DNA from: Cyclobacteriaceae bacterium
GTDB lineage: Bacteria; Bacteroidota; Bacteroidia; Cytophagales; Cyclobacteriaceae
Length of the DNA: 7,077 bases
Direction: 5' to 3'
NCBI GenBank assembly: GCA_029882725.1
Contig: JAOUKG010000128.1
Location: 1-7,077, forward strand
Shown one piece after another: positions 1 through 7,077 of this stretch. Within the stretch, counting starts at the first letter, position 1. Every line of letters begins with the position of its first letter. A program made the position numbers and the translations under genes. Under the pieces are notes generated by a model, which saw only the letters and a program-made list of their open reading frames with translations, ran no database searches and was not told the origin of the DNA.

Positions 1-2913
1 ACCTTTTTGAAAATAGAAAATGAAAAATCTATTCCTCATCTCATCCAATCCAATGCCCTGGATGGTTTAGATGGTTTGGCAATAAATCAAATTTCCAATT
101 TTGAACAGTTATCAGGATTGGAAAAATTCATAAACCACCTTCTTGTTTCCGAAAACAATAGTTTGGAAACTCCTTTATATGTGTGGTCGAAAAACAGCAT
201 CGAAAATAACTCATCATTAGTTGGACAAAAAGGATGTTCCTATGGTATTGATCTGCCTTTATCGCTTGATAATTCGGCAAATTGGATGCTGAAAGTAGTT
301 AATGACCTCATTGAAAAAAGAAATAGCGACCCGGGTTTTGATCCTTCACAACTGTTTTTTATTTACAGGGCAGGTCATCATTTCATTGAAAATATAGTAG
401 TTCTTCGTGTTTTTAGGATAATGCTCGGCATCATGCTCAATCGGGCAGATTTTAAAGTTTACTTGTCTGAATTGACCCTGTTTTCCTCTATTAATAGGGA
501 TGCTAATCTTGATTTGGAGCCTGAGGGGTATCTGATTTCGGCACCATTGCAGTCATTGGCCTGTTTATTAGGAAGCTCCAATGGGTTGATCATTGAAGTA
601 AATGGAGAAAATTCCTATCACGGCAGGATATTGAAAAACATTAGCACCTTACTGAAAGAGGAATCCAATATCGGGAAAACTCAGAACCCTATTGAGGGCT
701 CCTTTCTAATTGAGGAAATGACCAAGGGGTGGATTGATACCCTGGGTTCTCAAATTTATGAATTGGCAAAAAAACACCCATCTTCCGAAAGTATGTTTCC
801 TAGGGATTTTTGGGAAAGTCCTGTGTTTCCGGAGGAGAAGTTACCAGGACAAAAAGGCTTCTGGCAAGGGCCGGATGAAATACCCACGCCTTGTCTGGCA
901 AAGCCTGAAGATATTAATGGGTTCAAACATCTCGATTTTATAGCAGGAAAGCCGCCCTTTTTACGGGGCCCTTATAGTTCCATGTATCTGGATCGCCCAT
1001 GGACTATAAGACAATATGCAGGTTTCAGCACGGCAGACGATTCAAATGCATTTTACAGACGAAATCTGGAAGCAGGGCAAAAAGGTCTTTCCGTAGCCTT
1101 CGATCTTCCCACTCACCGTGGATATGACTCTGATCATCCCCGGGTAACTGGAGATGTTGGTAAGGCGGGGGTTGCTATTGATTCGGTTGAAGATATGAAA
1201 CGCTTGTTTCATGAAATTCCATTGGATCAAATGTCAGTTTCAATGACCATGAATGGGGCAGTGGTTCCAATCATGGCCTTTTATATTGTTGCCGCAGAAG
1301 AGCAGGGAGTATCTCCGGAAGCGTTGAAGGGAACCATACAAAATGATATTTTGAAGGAGTTTATGGTTCGAAATACATACATCTATCCCCCGGAGGGGTC
1401 TATGGATATAGTTGCGGATATTTTTCGCTATACGTCCAAAAATATGCCCAGCTTTAATTCAATAAGTGTAAGTGGATATCACATGCATGAGGCGGGGGCA
1501 TCCGCGGATATTGAATTGGCCTATACCCTGGCCGATGGGTTGGAATATTTACGTACAGGAGTTGCCGCAGGTATTCCAATCGATGATTTTGCACCAAGAA
1601 TATCTTTTTTTTGGGGCATTGGAATGAATTTCTTTACTGAAATAGCCAAGATGAGGGCAGGGAGATTGTTGTGGGCTAAAATTGTGAATTCATTTGAAGC
1701 CAAGAATCCAAAAAGTTTGGCATTGAGAACCCATAGTCAAACTTCAGGTTGGAGTTTAACAGCACAAGATCCCTATAATAATATTGCCAGAACGGCAATT
1801 GAGGCATTGGCTGCGGTTTGTGGGCACACACAATCGTTGCATACCAATTCCCTTGATGAAGCTATTGCTTTGCCAACCGATTATTCGGCAGCAATTGCAC
1901 GTAATACCCAAATTTATTTACAGAAAGTGAGTGGAATAACAAGAGCCATCGATTTATTTGCGGGTTCTTTTCATCTTGAATATCTCACTGGCCATTTAGC
2001 AGAAAAAGCATGGCGGCATATTCAGGAAATTGAGGAATACGGGGGAATGACCAAGGCCGTTGAAAAGGGATTACCCAAGCTTAAAATAGAGGAGGCCGCT
2101 ACCAAAAGGCAATCAGCAATTGACTCGGGGACGGAAAAAATTATAGGTGTCAATGCCTATAAAACCACTGAAAATACACCTTTGGAAATTTTGGATGTTG
2201 ATAATGCCATGGTTAGAAACAGTCAGTTGGAAATCTTAAAAAAGATCAAAACTGAGAGAAACAATAAACAGGTGCAGGAATTACTCGATCGGTTAACCGT
2301 TAGTGCCAAAAGCAAAGGGCCAATTATTGAATTAGCCATAGAGTGTGCACGCGCACGTGCTACTTTGGGAGAAATTTCTCTGGCTTTGGAAATGGCCTTT
2401 GGAAGATATTCAGCAACCTCTTCTTCAGTATCAGGCGTTTATTCATCACATACAGGAATGAAAAAAGATATAGAAAGGATTATTCTGAAATCAATTGATT
2501 TCGAAAGGAAAACAGGGCGCAGGCCCCGGATTTTGGTTGCCAAAATGGGACAAGACGGCCACGACCGGGGGGCGAAGGTAATTGCCACCGCCTTTGCTGA
2601 TATGGGGTTTGATGTAGATATAGCTCCACTTTTTCAGACGCCGGCTGAAGTAGCTAAACAAGCTTCCGACAATGATGTGCATTTAGTAGGTATATCAAGT
2701 TTGGCCGGAGGACATAATACACTTATTCCTGAGCTTATTGAGGAACTAAAAAAACTGAATTGTTCTGACATAAAGGTGGTAGCTGGGGGAGTTATACCTG
2801 ATAAAGATCATCAATTCCTTAAGGAAAAAGGTGTGTTGAGTATTTTTGGGCCAGGAACTGTGATTACTGAAGCCGCAAAAAGTATTATGGATAATTTGTT
2901 ATTATCAATGTAG
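1..2913 (+). CDS. mutB: Methylmalonyl-CoA mutase, MutA-like segment fused to MutB (5' end probably outside the window)
   Basis: This enzyme interconverts (R)-methylmalonyl-CoA and succinyl-CoA using adenosylcobalamin, in cytoplasmic propionate metabolism. Residues are numbered from the TTG at base 7. Residues 1-256 resemble the small subunit MutA: RAGHHFIEN (121-129), ISAPLQSLACLLGSSNG (177-193) and EESNIGKTQNPIEGSFLIEE (218-237) match its barrel C-terminal half. Residues 286-968 match MutB almost throughout. Tyr337 (TIRQYAGFS), Arg455 (MVRNTYIYPP) and Tyr491-His492 (SGYHMHEAG) correspond to Propionibacterium shermanii Tyr89, Arg207 and Tyr243-His244. The Tyr and Arg favour methylmalonyl-CoA over isobutyryl-CoA. 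The cobalamin domain (about 837-968) has DGHDRG with axial-ligand His852, Asp850 and Lys846, then SSLAGGH. The frame is open to base 1, base 7 has no visible ribosome binding site, and the first in-frame ATG (Met94) lies inside conserved sequence, so the true start is probably upstream. The MutB identity is near certain; the extent of the MutA part is inference. Confidence 0.95.
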   Translation, partial: TFLKIENEKSIPHLIQSNALDGLDGLAINQISNFEQLSGLEKFINHLLVSENNSLETPLYVWSKNSIENNSSLVGQKGCSYGIDLPLSLDNSANWMLKVVNDLIEKRNSDPGFDPSQLFFIYRAGHHFIENIVVLRVFRIMLGIMLNRADFKVYLSELTLFSSINRDANLDLEPEGYLISAPLQSLACLLGSSNGLIIEVNGENSYHGRILKNISTLLKEESNIGKTQNPIEGSFLIEEMTKGWIDTLGSQIYELAKKHPSSESMFPRDFWESPVFPEEKLPGQKGFWQGPDEIPTPCLAKPEDINGFKHLDFIAGKPPFLRGPYSSMYLDRPWTIRQYAGFSTADDSNAFYRRNLEAGQKGLSVAFDLPTHRGYDSDHPRVTGDVGKAGVAIDSVEDMKRLFHEIPLDQMSVSMTMNGAVVPIMAFYIVAAEEQGVSPEALKGTIQNDILKEFMVRNTYIYPPEGSMDIVADIFRYTSKNMPSFNSISVSGYHMHEAGASADIELAYTLADGLEYLRTGVAAGIPIDDFAPRISFFWGIGMNFFTEIAKMRAGRLLWAKIVNSFEAKNPKSLALRTHSQTSGWSLTAQDPYNNIARTAIEALAAVCGHTQSLHTNSLDEAIALPTDYSAAIARNTQIYLQKVSGITRAIDLFAGSFHLEYLTGHLAEKAWRHIQEIEEYGGMTKAVEKGLPKLKIEEAATKRQSAIDSGTEKIIGVNAYKTTENTPLEILDVDNAMVRNSQLEILKKIKTERNNKQVQELLDRLTVSAKSKGPIIELAIECARARATLGEISLALEMAFGRYSATSSSVSGVYSSHTGMKKDIERIILKSIDFERKTGRRPRILVAKMGQDGHDRGAKVIATAFADMGFDVDIAPLFQTPAEVAKQASDNDVHLVGISSLAGGHNTLIPELIEELKKLNCSDIKVVAGGVIPDKDHQFLKEKGVLSIFGPGTVITEAAKSIMDNLLLSM

Positions 2914-2937
2914 AGACGTTGCATGCAGCGTCTCTAC
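2910..2937. repeat. 28-base near-perfect palindrome containing the mutase stop codon
   Basis: The left arm GTAGAGACGTTGCA (2910-2923) is the reverse complement of the right arm TGCAGCGTCTCTAC (2924-2937), except for one pair, T2919 with G2928, which is still a G-U pair in RNA. As RNA it would fold into an 11-bp stem (2910-2920 with 2927-2937) and a GCAUGC loop. The mutase stop codon TAG (2911-2913) is inside the left arm. It lacks the T-run expected of a Rho-independent terminator; what follows is CTATTATATAAATAG. The core (GAGACGTTGCATGC followed by its inverse) resembles short palindromes I recall as recurring between genes in Bacteroidota and cyanobacteria, so a REP-like interspersed repeat is the preferred reading. 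It may also block 3' exonucleases or attenuate read-through into the next gene. The palindrome is seen directly; the repeat-family assignment is from memory. Confidence 0.75.
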
Positions 2938-2959
2938 TATTATATAAATAGATATAGTT

Positions 2960-3016
2960 ATGAAAAGGAATTGGATTTTATTCTTCTTATTATTCTTTTC
3001 TGCATCAGCTTTTTCA
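2960..3016 (+). other. Signal peptide of the TPR-CHAT protein (predicted Sec / signal peptidase I)
   Basis: These 19 codons have the three parts of a Sec signal: a basic start (MKRN), a hydrophobic core (residues 5-13, WILFFLLFF) and a small-residue cleavage region (SASAFS) with Ala at -3 and Ser at -1. The mature protein would start with Gln20, a frequent first residue in Bacteroidota exported proteins. There is no Cys at the cleavage point, so it is not a lipoprotein. No other strong hydrophobic segment was noticed in the readable 1372 residues, so a soluble exported protein is more likely than a membrane one. Confidence 0.8.
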
Positions 3017-6000
3017 CAAAAAAAATACGATGCACAATTGAAAAAAGCTGATGCTAAATATGAAAGCGGGTACTATGCAAAGGCTATAAAGCAATTGGGA
3101 AAGTTTAAAAATCAAATTGGTCGTCTTGGAAAAGAAAATGCCTATACACCAATTTATTATTTAAGGGAGGCTCGTTATTATTGGGCTTCAGGTCTTGTGT
3201 CAGGTTTTGATGTCAGTTTGGAAAATGCAGCCAAAACAGCTCAAAACGTTTACGGGCAGAATTCAGAGAAGCACCTTGATCTTCTTTTGGAAATTTCAGA
3301 TGCTTACATGAGTTATGGTAATTTTTTAAAGGCATCAGAATACCTCAATTCTGTTCAGGAAAATTTAAATCCAGAAGGGCATTCGGAGGCATTATTTGCA
3401 AGATCTAAATTATTTCATGGTAAAATATTATCAGAGCAGGGATATTATAAAGATGCCTTAAAATATATTCAGGAGGTTGAATCCTACTTTAAGAACAGAT
3501 TAAGTACGAAGGAAAAATATTTTGACGATAAGGGAAAGGAACATACCAGAAAACTAACGGAAGAAGAATTGAGACAGCGATATTCAGATTATGCGCAAAT
3601 TATATCGTTTAAGGCTCGTACTTATGGTAAAATGGGTAATTTGGAGCAAGGTTATAATCATTATGAAAGTGCCCGCGACTGGATAGCTAAAGAAAGTAAA
3701 TTTTTAGGCCCCAAGAGTTTCGAGTATATAAGTCATGAATTTTCATTTGCTCAATTCAAAGTGGAAAATGGATTGGATCCGGAATTATTGGGAAAAGGAA
3801 TTCATAGGGAAGAAAGCTATTACAAAATTTTGGATAAACTGAAAAAGAGCCACAATGAAGGGCATTTGCTGGCGTTTGAAATTTATGAGGCTTTGTTGAA
3901 ACAGTATTTGATGAATAGACAGGCTTCAAAGTATAGAAACATGAAAATTGATTATGAGAAAGCATTGAATAAGAATTTTCATAAAAACAGTCTGCATCAG
4001 ATAAACCTTCAAAAACTGGATTTTAACAGCCGTCTGGATCGGGACAAAACCAATAATTTGGAAGATCGTGCTCATTCACTCCTGGCAAATACACAGTCTT
4101 TGCCACAAAATCATAAAATCAGGATCGATATTCTTGAATTTTTATACCGGGTTGCTATCAAGGAAAGAAATTTTGGCAGGGCAGAAGAATATTTACAAAA
4201 CATAATCGACATCCAGGCGGCATTATATGGAGAATATGCACCCATTACACATTTAGCCAGAGTTGATTTAGCAAATTTCTATGTGGATTATACCAATAAC
4301 ATTACACTGGCCGAAGAAATTTATCAAAAGAGTTTCTATTCGGTAATAAATAAAGAGGTGAACTCAATGCATCCCGATTATCTCAATATACTTACACACT
4401 TGGCCACGATGAAAGAATTTCAGGACAAACCTCAGGAGGCCGGTGAATTATTGGATGAAGCAGTACGGATTTCATTGGAGAAATTCAGGGATTTGGAAGA
4501 TATGGAATATGCGAAAGTACTTGAGAAAGTTGCAAGTCTTCAGATAAGTATGGGGGATTACGAAAAAGGAAGTGAAAATATTGAAAAAGTACTTGATATC
4601 TATAAAAACAAGAAGATAAAGAATGATGAGTACAATGTAGTGCATTTGGTTAAAGCGCAAGAAACGCAAGCAAGATTATACGTAATTGAGGGATATTTTG
4701 ATAAGGCAGAAGAACTTATCAATGATTCACAGGATTTGCTGGAGGATGCCAGAACTCTGGAAGGTTACAATACTTTTGAAATAACAGATGAACTCTCAGC
4801 ACTGTACATTTACCTTGGTCATTACAGTAAATCCGAGGAACTTCTTGACGATCTGATTTTGGAATATGAAAAAATATACGGCGCAAATTCCGGGCGGATT
4901 GTTAAGACACTTATTAATAAGGGGCGATTGGATATTTTACTGGGTAATTACAGTGAAGCAGAAAAAATTTCACAACGTGCCTACAGAATTGCGGTTGAAG
5001 TTTTTGGTGAAAAATCCACCAAAACGGCACAAACCATGCTGTTGTTAGGTGAGCTTTATACCACAATAGGTGACTATGAAAAAGCCATAGATAATATAAG
5101 TAGAGGACTGGCAATACAAGAAGAACGGTATGGAAGGGATCATATAAATGTTGCTTTAAATCTTTCGCAATTGGGAATCGCCCGTTTTTACAATAATGAT
5201 AATTTCGAAGATGTTGAAAAAATCATGTTGGAAGCCCGGGAAACCATAAGTAAAACACTTTCAAATAAAAACCCCAGATATGCTGAAGTGAGTACTAATC
5301 TTGCCAAAGTATACATTAAGTCAAATAAATTGAGTGAAGCATTTAAAGCATTATCAGAGGCACAACAAATTTGGATTGAAATAACAGGCCAGCGAGGAAG
5401 TAGTCGAAATGTGAATATAGGTAGGATCGATGTTTTAGTGGGTGATGTTTATTATCAAAACAAAAATTATGCTAAAGCAGAGGAAAATTATATCAAGGCA
5501 CGTGATAACTTCAAAAAATCATTAAATATTCACCATCCTGAATATGTGAAAACACAAACCAAACTCAGTAGGGTGTATTTTATGGATGGGAAATCCCAAT
5601 TGGCCAAAGAGTTGATTGAAAGTGCTTTGGTAAGTTACAATGACTACATTGACAGGTATTTCAAATCGTTAAGTGAGCGTGAAAAAGCAAAATTCTGGAA
5701 TACGATTAAGCCTGATTTTGAATACTACAACACAGTGGCTCTGACCTTTTTAGATCAGGACCCTGCAGTAATTGGTAAACTTTATAATAATGCATTGAAT
5801 ACCAAGGCTCTTTTACTTAGCTCATCAATTCGGGTAAGGGAACGGATTTTGAATTCTGGTGATGAATTACTCATAGAAAGTTATCAAACCTGGCTAGACA
5901 AGAAAGAAGACTTAACAAAAGCATTTTCTTTAAATGATGAGCAACTGCAAAGTTCCGGGATTAATCTGGCAAAGCTTTCTCAGGAAGTTGAAACACTTGA

Positions 6001-7077
6001 AAAAGGGCTTTCTGAACAATCAGAGGTTTTTAGTAGCGACCTGGAACAGGATAAAGTAAATTGGCAAAATGTAAAATCAGCACTTAAAGACAATGAAGTA
6101 GCCATTGAAATGGTACGGTTTCGTTATTTTAATCACGTGTTTACCGATTCTGTAATCTATGCAGTTATGTATTTGAAAAAGGATGCCAGTCAAAAAATAC
6201 CGTCGGTAATTTTAATGAAAAATGGTCAGAATTTAGAAACCAGATCCTTTAGGTATTATAATATTGCTATTCAAAACAGAATTCAGGATAATAACAGTTA
6301 CAGTACATACTGGGAACCCATAGTTTCTGAAATAGGTAGCCTCTCAACTATTTATTTGTCTGCCGATGGGGTTTATAACCAAATCAATCTGGAAGCAATT
6401 CCAATCTCAGAGGGAAAATACGTAATTGATAATTCAAACATTGTGGTGATAAGCAATACAAAAGATTTGTACCTTAATGCAAGGGAAAAACAGTCAGAAA
6501 ATAGTAAGGAAAGGTCTGCTTTAATGTTTGGTAATCCTGATTATTATTTAACTGCGAACAACAGTGGTAAAGTATTTGCCCTTCCGGGTACAGAAAAAGA
6601 GGTTACTCAACTAAGACGTTTACTAAGTAACAACGGTTTTGAAAGTGATTACTATACTAAAGATGAAGCTACCGAAGATCAGGTAAAGGCAGTAGTTAGC
6701 CCTTCCATACTGCACATTGCCACTCATGGTTTTTTTAACGCTGAAACCAAAAAGTCATCGGAATTTACTTTGAATGACAATGACGCTTCAAATAACCCCT
6801 TACTTCAAACAGGACTTGTGCTTACCGGTGGAGGGGACGTTCTTGATCAAACTTCATTCAATTATAATCTTGAAAGTGGAATCCTTACCGCCTATGAGGC
6901 AATGAACCTCAATCTGGAAGGAACGGATCTGGTTGTTTTAAGCGCTTGTGAAACGGGGTTGGGTAAATTAGAGATTGGTGAGGGGGTGTATGGTCTTCAG
7001 AGGGCATTTTTAGTTGCGGGTGCAAAGACACTCATTATGAGTATGTTTAAAGTAGATGATGCTGCGACGCAAGAGCT
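2960..7077 (+). CDS. Exported TPR-CHAT domain protein (3' end outside the window)
   Basis: One frame runs without a stop from ATG 2960 to the edge (1372 codons plus two bases). Residues 1-19 are a signal peptide (Lys-Arg, hydrophobic stretch WILFFLLFF, cleavage at AFS|Q20, no lipobox Cys), which supports this start; no Shine-Dalgarno is visible. Residues 20 to about 900 are helical TPR-type repeats, clearest at 30-60, 108-180, 390-505 and 660-810 (for example LLLGELYTTIGDYEKAIDNI and YAKAEENYIKA). SLSEREKAKFW (903-913) is a segment that commonly precedes this C-terminal domain. From about 1035 on is a CHAT domain: ADGVYNQINLEAIP (1135-1148), FGNPDY (1190-1195), LPGTEKEV (1208-1215), LHIATHG with His1256, SACETG with Cys1330, then EGVYGLQRAF and a KVDDAATQE end. 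His1256 and Cys1330 are the expected caspase/separase-like dyad. Some 30-50 C-terminal residues should lie beyond the window. Role and substrate are unknown; the signal peptide points to the periplasm or outside. Confidence 0.93.
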   Translation, partial: MKRNWILFFLLFFSASAFSQKKYDAQLKKADAKYESGYYAKAIKQLGKFKNQIGRLGKENAYTPIYYLREARYYWASGLVSGFDVSLENAAKTAQNVYGQNSEKHLDLLLEISDAYMSYGNFLKASEYLNSVQENLNPEGHSEALFARSKLFHGKILSEQGYYKDALKYIQEVESYFKNRLSTKEKYFDDKGKEHTRKLTEEELRQRYSDYAQIISFKARTYGKMGNLEQGYNHYESARDWIAKESKFLGPKSFEYISHEFSFAQFKVENGLDPELLGKGIHREESYYKILDKLKKSHNEGHLLAFEIYEALLKQYLMNRQASKYRNMKIDYEKALNKNFHKNSLHQINLQKLDFNSRLDRDKTNNLEDRAHSLLANTQSLPQNHKIRIDILEFLYRVAIKERNFGRAEEYLQNIIDIQAALYGEYAPITHLARVDLANFYVDYTNNITLAEEIYQKSFYSVINKEVNSMHPDYLNILTHLATMKEFQDKPQEAGELLDEAVRISLEKFRDLEDMEYAKVLEKVASLQISMGDYEKGSENIEKVLDIYKNKKIKNDEYNVVHLVKAQETQARLYVIEGYFDKAEELINDSQDLLEDARTLEGYNTFEITDELSALYIYLGHYSKSEELLDDLILEYEKIYGANSGRIVKTLINKGRLDILLGNYSEAEKISQRAYRIAVEVFGEKSTKTAQTMLLLGELYTTIGDYEKAIDNISRGLAIQEERYGRDHINVALNLSQLGIARFYNNDNFEDVEKIMLEARETISKTLSNKNPRYAEVSTNLAKVYIKSNKLSEAFKALSEAQQIWIEITGQRGSSRNVNIGRIDVLVGDVYYQNKNYAKAEENYIKARDNFKKSLNIHHPEYVKTQTKLSRVYFMDGKSQLAKELIESALVSYNDYIDRYFKSLSEREKAKFWNTIKPDFEYYNTVALTFLDQDPAVIGKLYNNALNTKALLLSSSIRVRERILNSGDELLIESYQTWLDKKEDLTKAFSLNDEQLQSSGINLAKLSQEVETLEKGLSEQSEVFSSDLEQDKVNWQNVKSALKDNEVAIEMVRFRYFNHVFTDSVIYAVMYLKKDASQKIPSVILMKNGQNLETRSFRYYNIAIQNRIQDNNSYSTYWEPIVSEIGSLSTIYLSADGVYNQINLEAIPISEGKYVIDNSNIVVISNTKDLYLNAREKQSENSKERSALMFGNPDYYLTANNSGKVFALPGTEKEVTQLRRLLSNNGFESDYYTKDEATEDQVKAVVSPSILHIATHGFFNAETKKSSEFTLNDNDASNNPLLQTGLVLTGGGDVLDQTSFNYNLESGILTAYEAMNLNLEGTDLVVLSACETGLGKLEIGEGVYGLQRAFLVAGAKTLIMSMFKVDDAATQE

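Noticed and set aside
223..258. GQKGCSYGIDLP in the MutA half as a duplicate of GQKGLSVAFDLP (residues 357-368) in the MutB half.
   Set aside because: The resemblance is striking, but the residues that follow fit better with the MutA segment just before the RAGHHFIEN strand. Homology between the two barrels plus chance explains it better than a recent internal duplication.
2344..2359. Alternating GTGCACGCGCACGTGC stretch, a partly palindromic GC-rich patch.
   Set aside because: It encodes the conserved CARARAT segment of MutB, and the symmetry is imperfect. Coding constraint explains it.
2890..2899. ATAATTTG near the mutase 3' end as a Bacteroidota -7 promoter box for the CHAT gene.
   Set aside because: The first two bases do not fit TAnnTTTG, and no TTG was found at the usual distance upstream.
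1..2913. IcmF-type fused mutase (cobalamin domain, GTPase, mutase).
   Set aside because: There are no Walker A or other GTPase motifs in the N-terminal part, the cobalamin domain is at the C-terminus, and the active-site Tyr and Arg are of the methylmalonyl-CoA type.
2911..2945. The hairpin after the mutase as a standard Rho-independent terminator.
   Set aside because: The stem is strong, but it is followed by a mixed AT stretch rather than a run of T, and it overlaps the stop codon. It is therefore reported as a palindromic repeat with possible transcript-end roles.
734..5114. Several open frames of about 60-69 codons on both strands inside the two large genes (for example 734-943 +, 1042-1230 -, 3756-3965 -, 4914-5114 -).
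   Set aside because: Each lies wholly inside a well-supported coding frame and none shows a recognisable domain or a plausible start region. They are shadows of the real genes.
2960..7077. The TPR-CHAT gene as part of a CRISPR type III-E (Craspase) or similar defence island.
   Set aside because: No CRISPR repeats, Cas effector or other defence gene is visible, the neighbour is a metabolic enzyme, and the protein carries an export signal. The part beyond the window cannot be judged.

Overview
The window is AT-rich and fully coding apart from one 46-base gap. It looks like Bacteroidota DNA, most likely a Cytophagales- or Flavobacteriales-like bacterium. The reasons are the absence of Shine-Dalgarno sequences, the adenosylcobalamin-dependent methylmalonyl-CoA mutase, the signal peptide style ending in FSQ, and a large exported TPR-CHAT protein of a type I associate with this phylum. 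That placement is inference from gene style, not from a marker gene.

Layout, all on the + strand: (1) bases 1-2913 are a methylmalonyl-CoA mutase whose reading frame is open at the left edge. A MutA-like (small-subunit) segment of about 255 residues is joined through a short linker to a full MutB-like catalytic subunit with its cobalamin domain. (2) Bases 2910-2937 form a 28-base near-perfect palindrome that contains the mutase stop codon and looks like an interspersed repeat rather than a classical terminator. (3) From base 2960 to the right edge runs one uninterrupted frame of at least 1372 codons: signal peptide, a long TPR/alpha-helical array, and a C-terminal CHAT (caspase-like) domain with His and Cys of the expected dyad in place. 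It is cut off a few dozen residues before its expected end.

The two genes have no obvious functional link. The mutase interconverts succinyl-CoA and methylmalonyl-CoA in the cytoplasm, in propionate metabolism. The CHAT protein is predicted to be exported and its role is unknown. They are 46 bases apart and may share a transcript, with the palindrome between them as a possible mRNA 3'-end or attenuation structure. The points most worth following are the fused and apparently shortened MutA half, the palindrome that supplies the stop codon, and the exported CHAT protein with an intact dyad. I found no RNA genes, CRISPR array, transposase or riboswitch.
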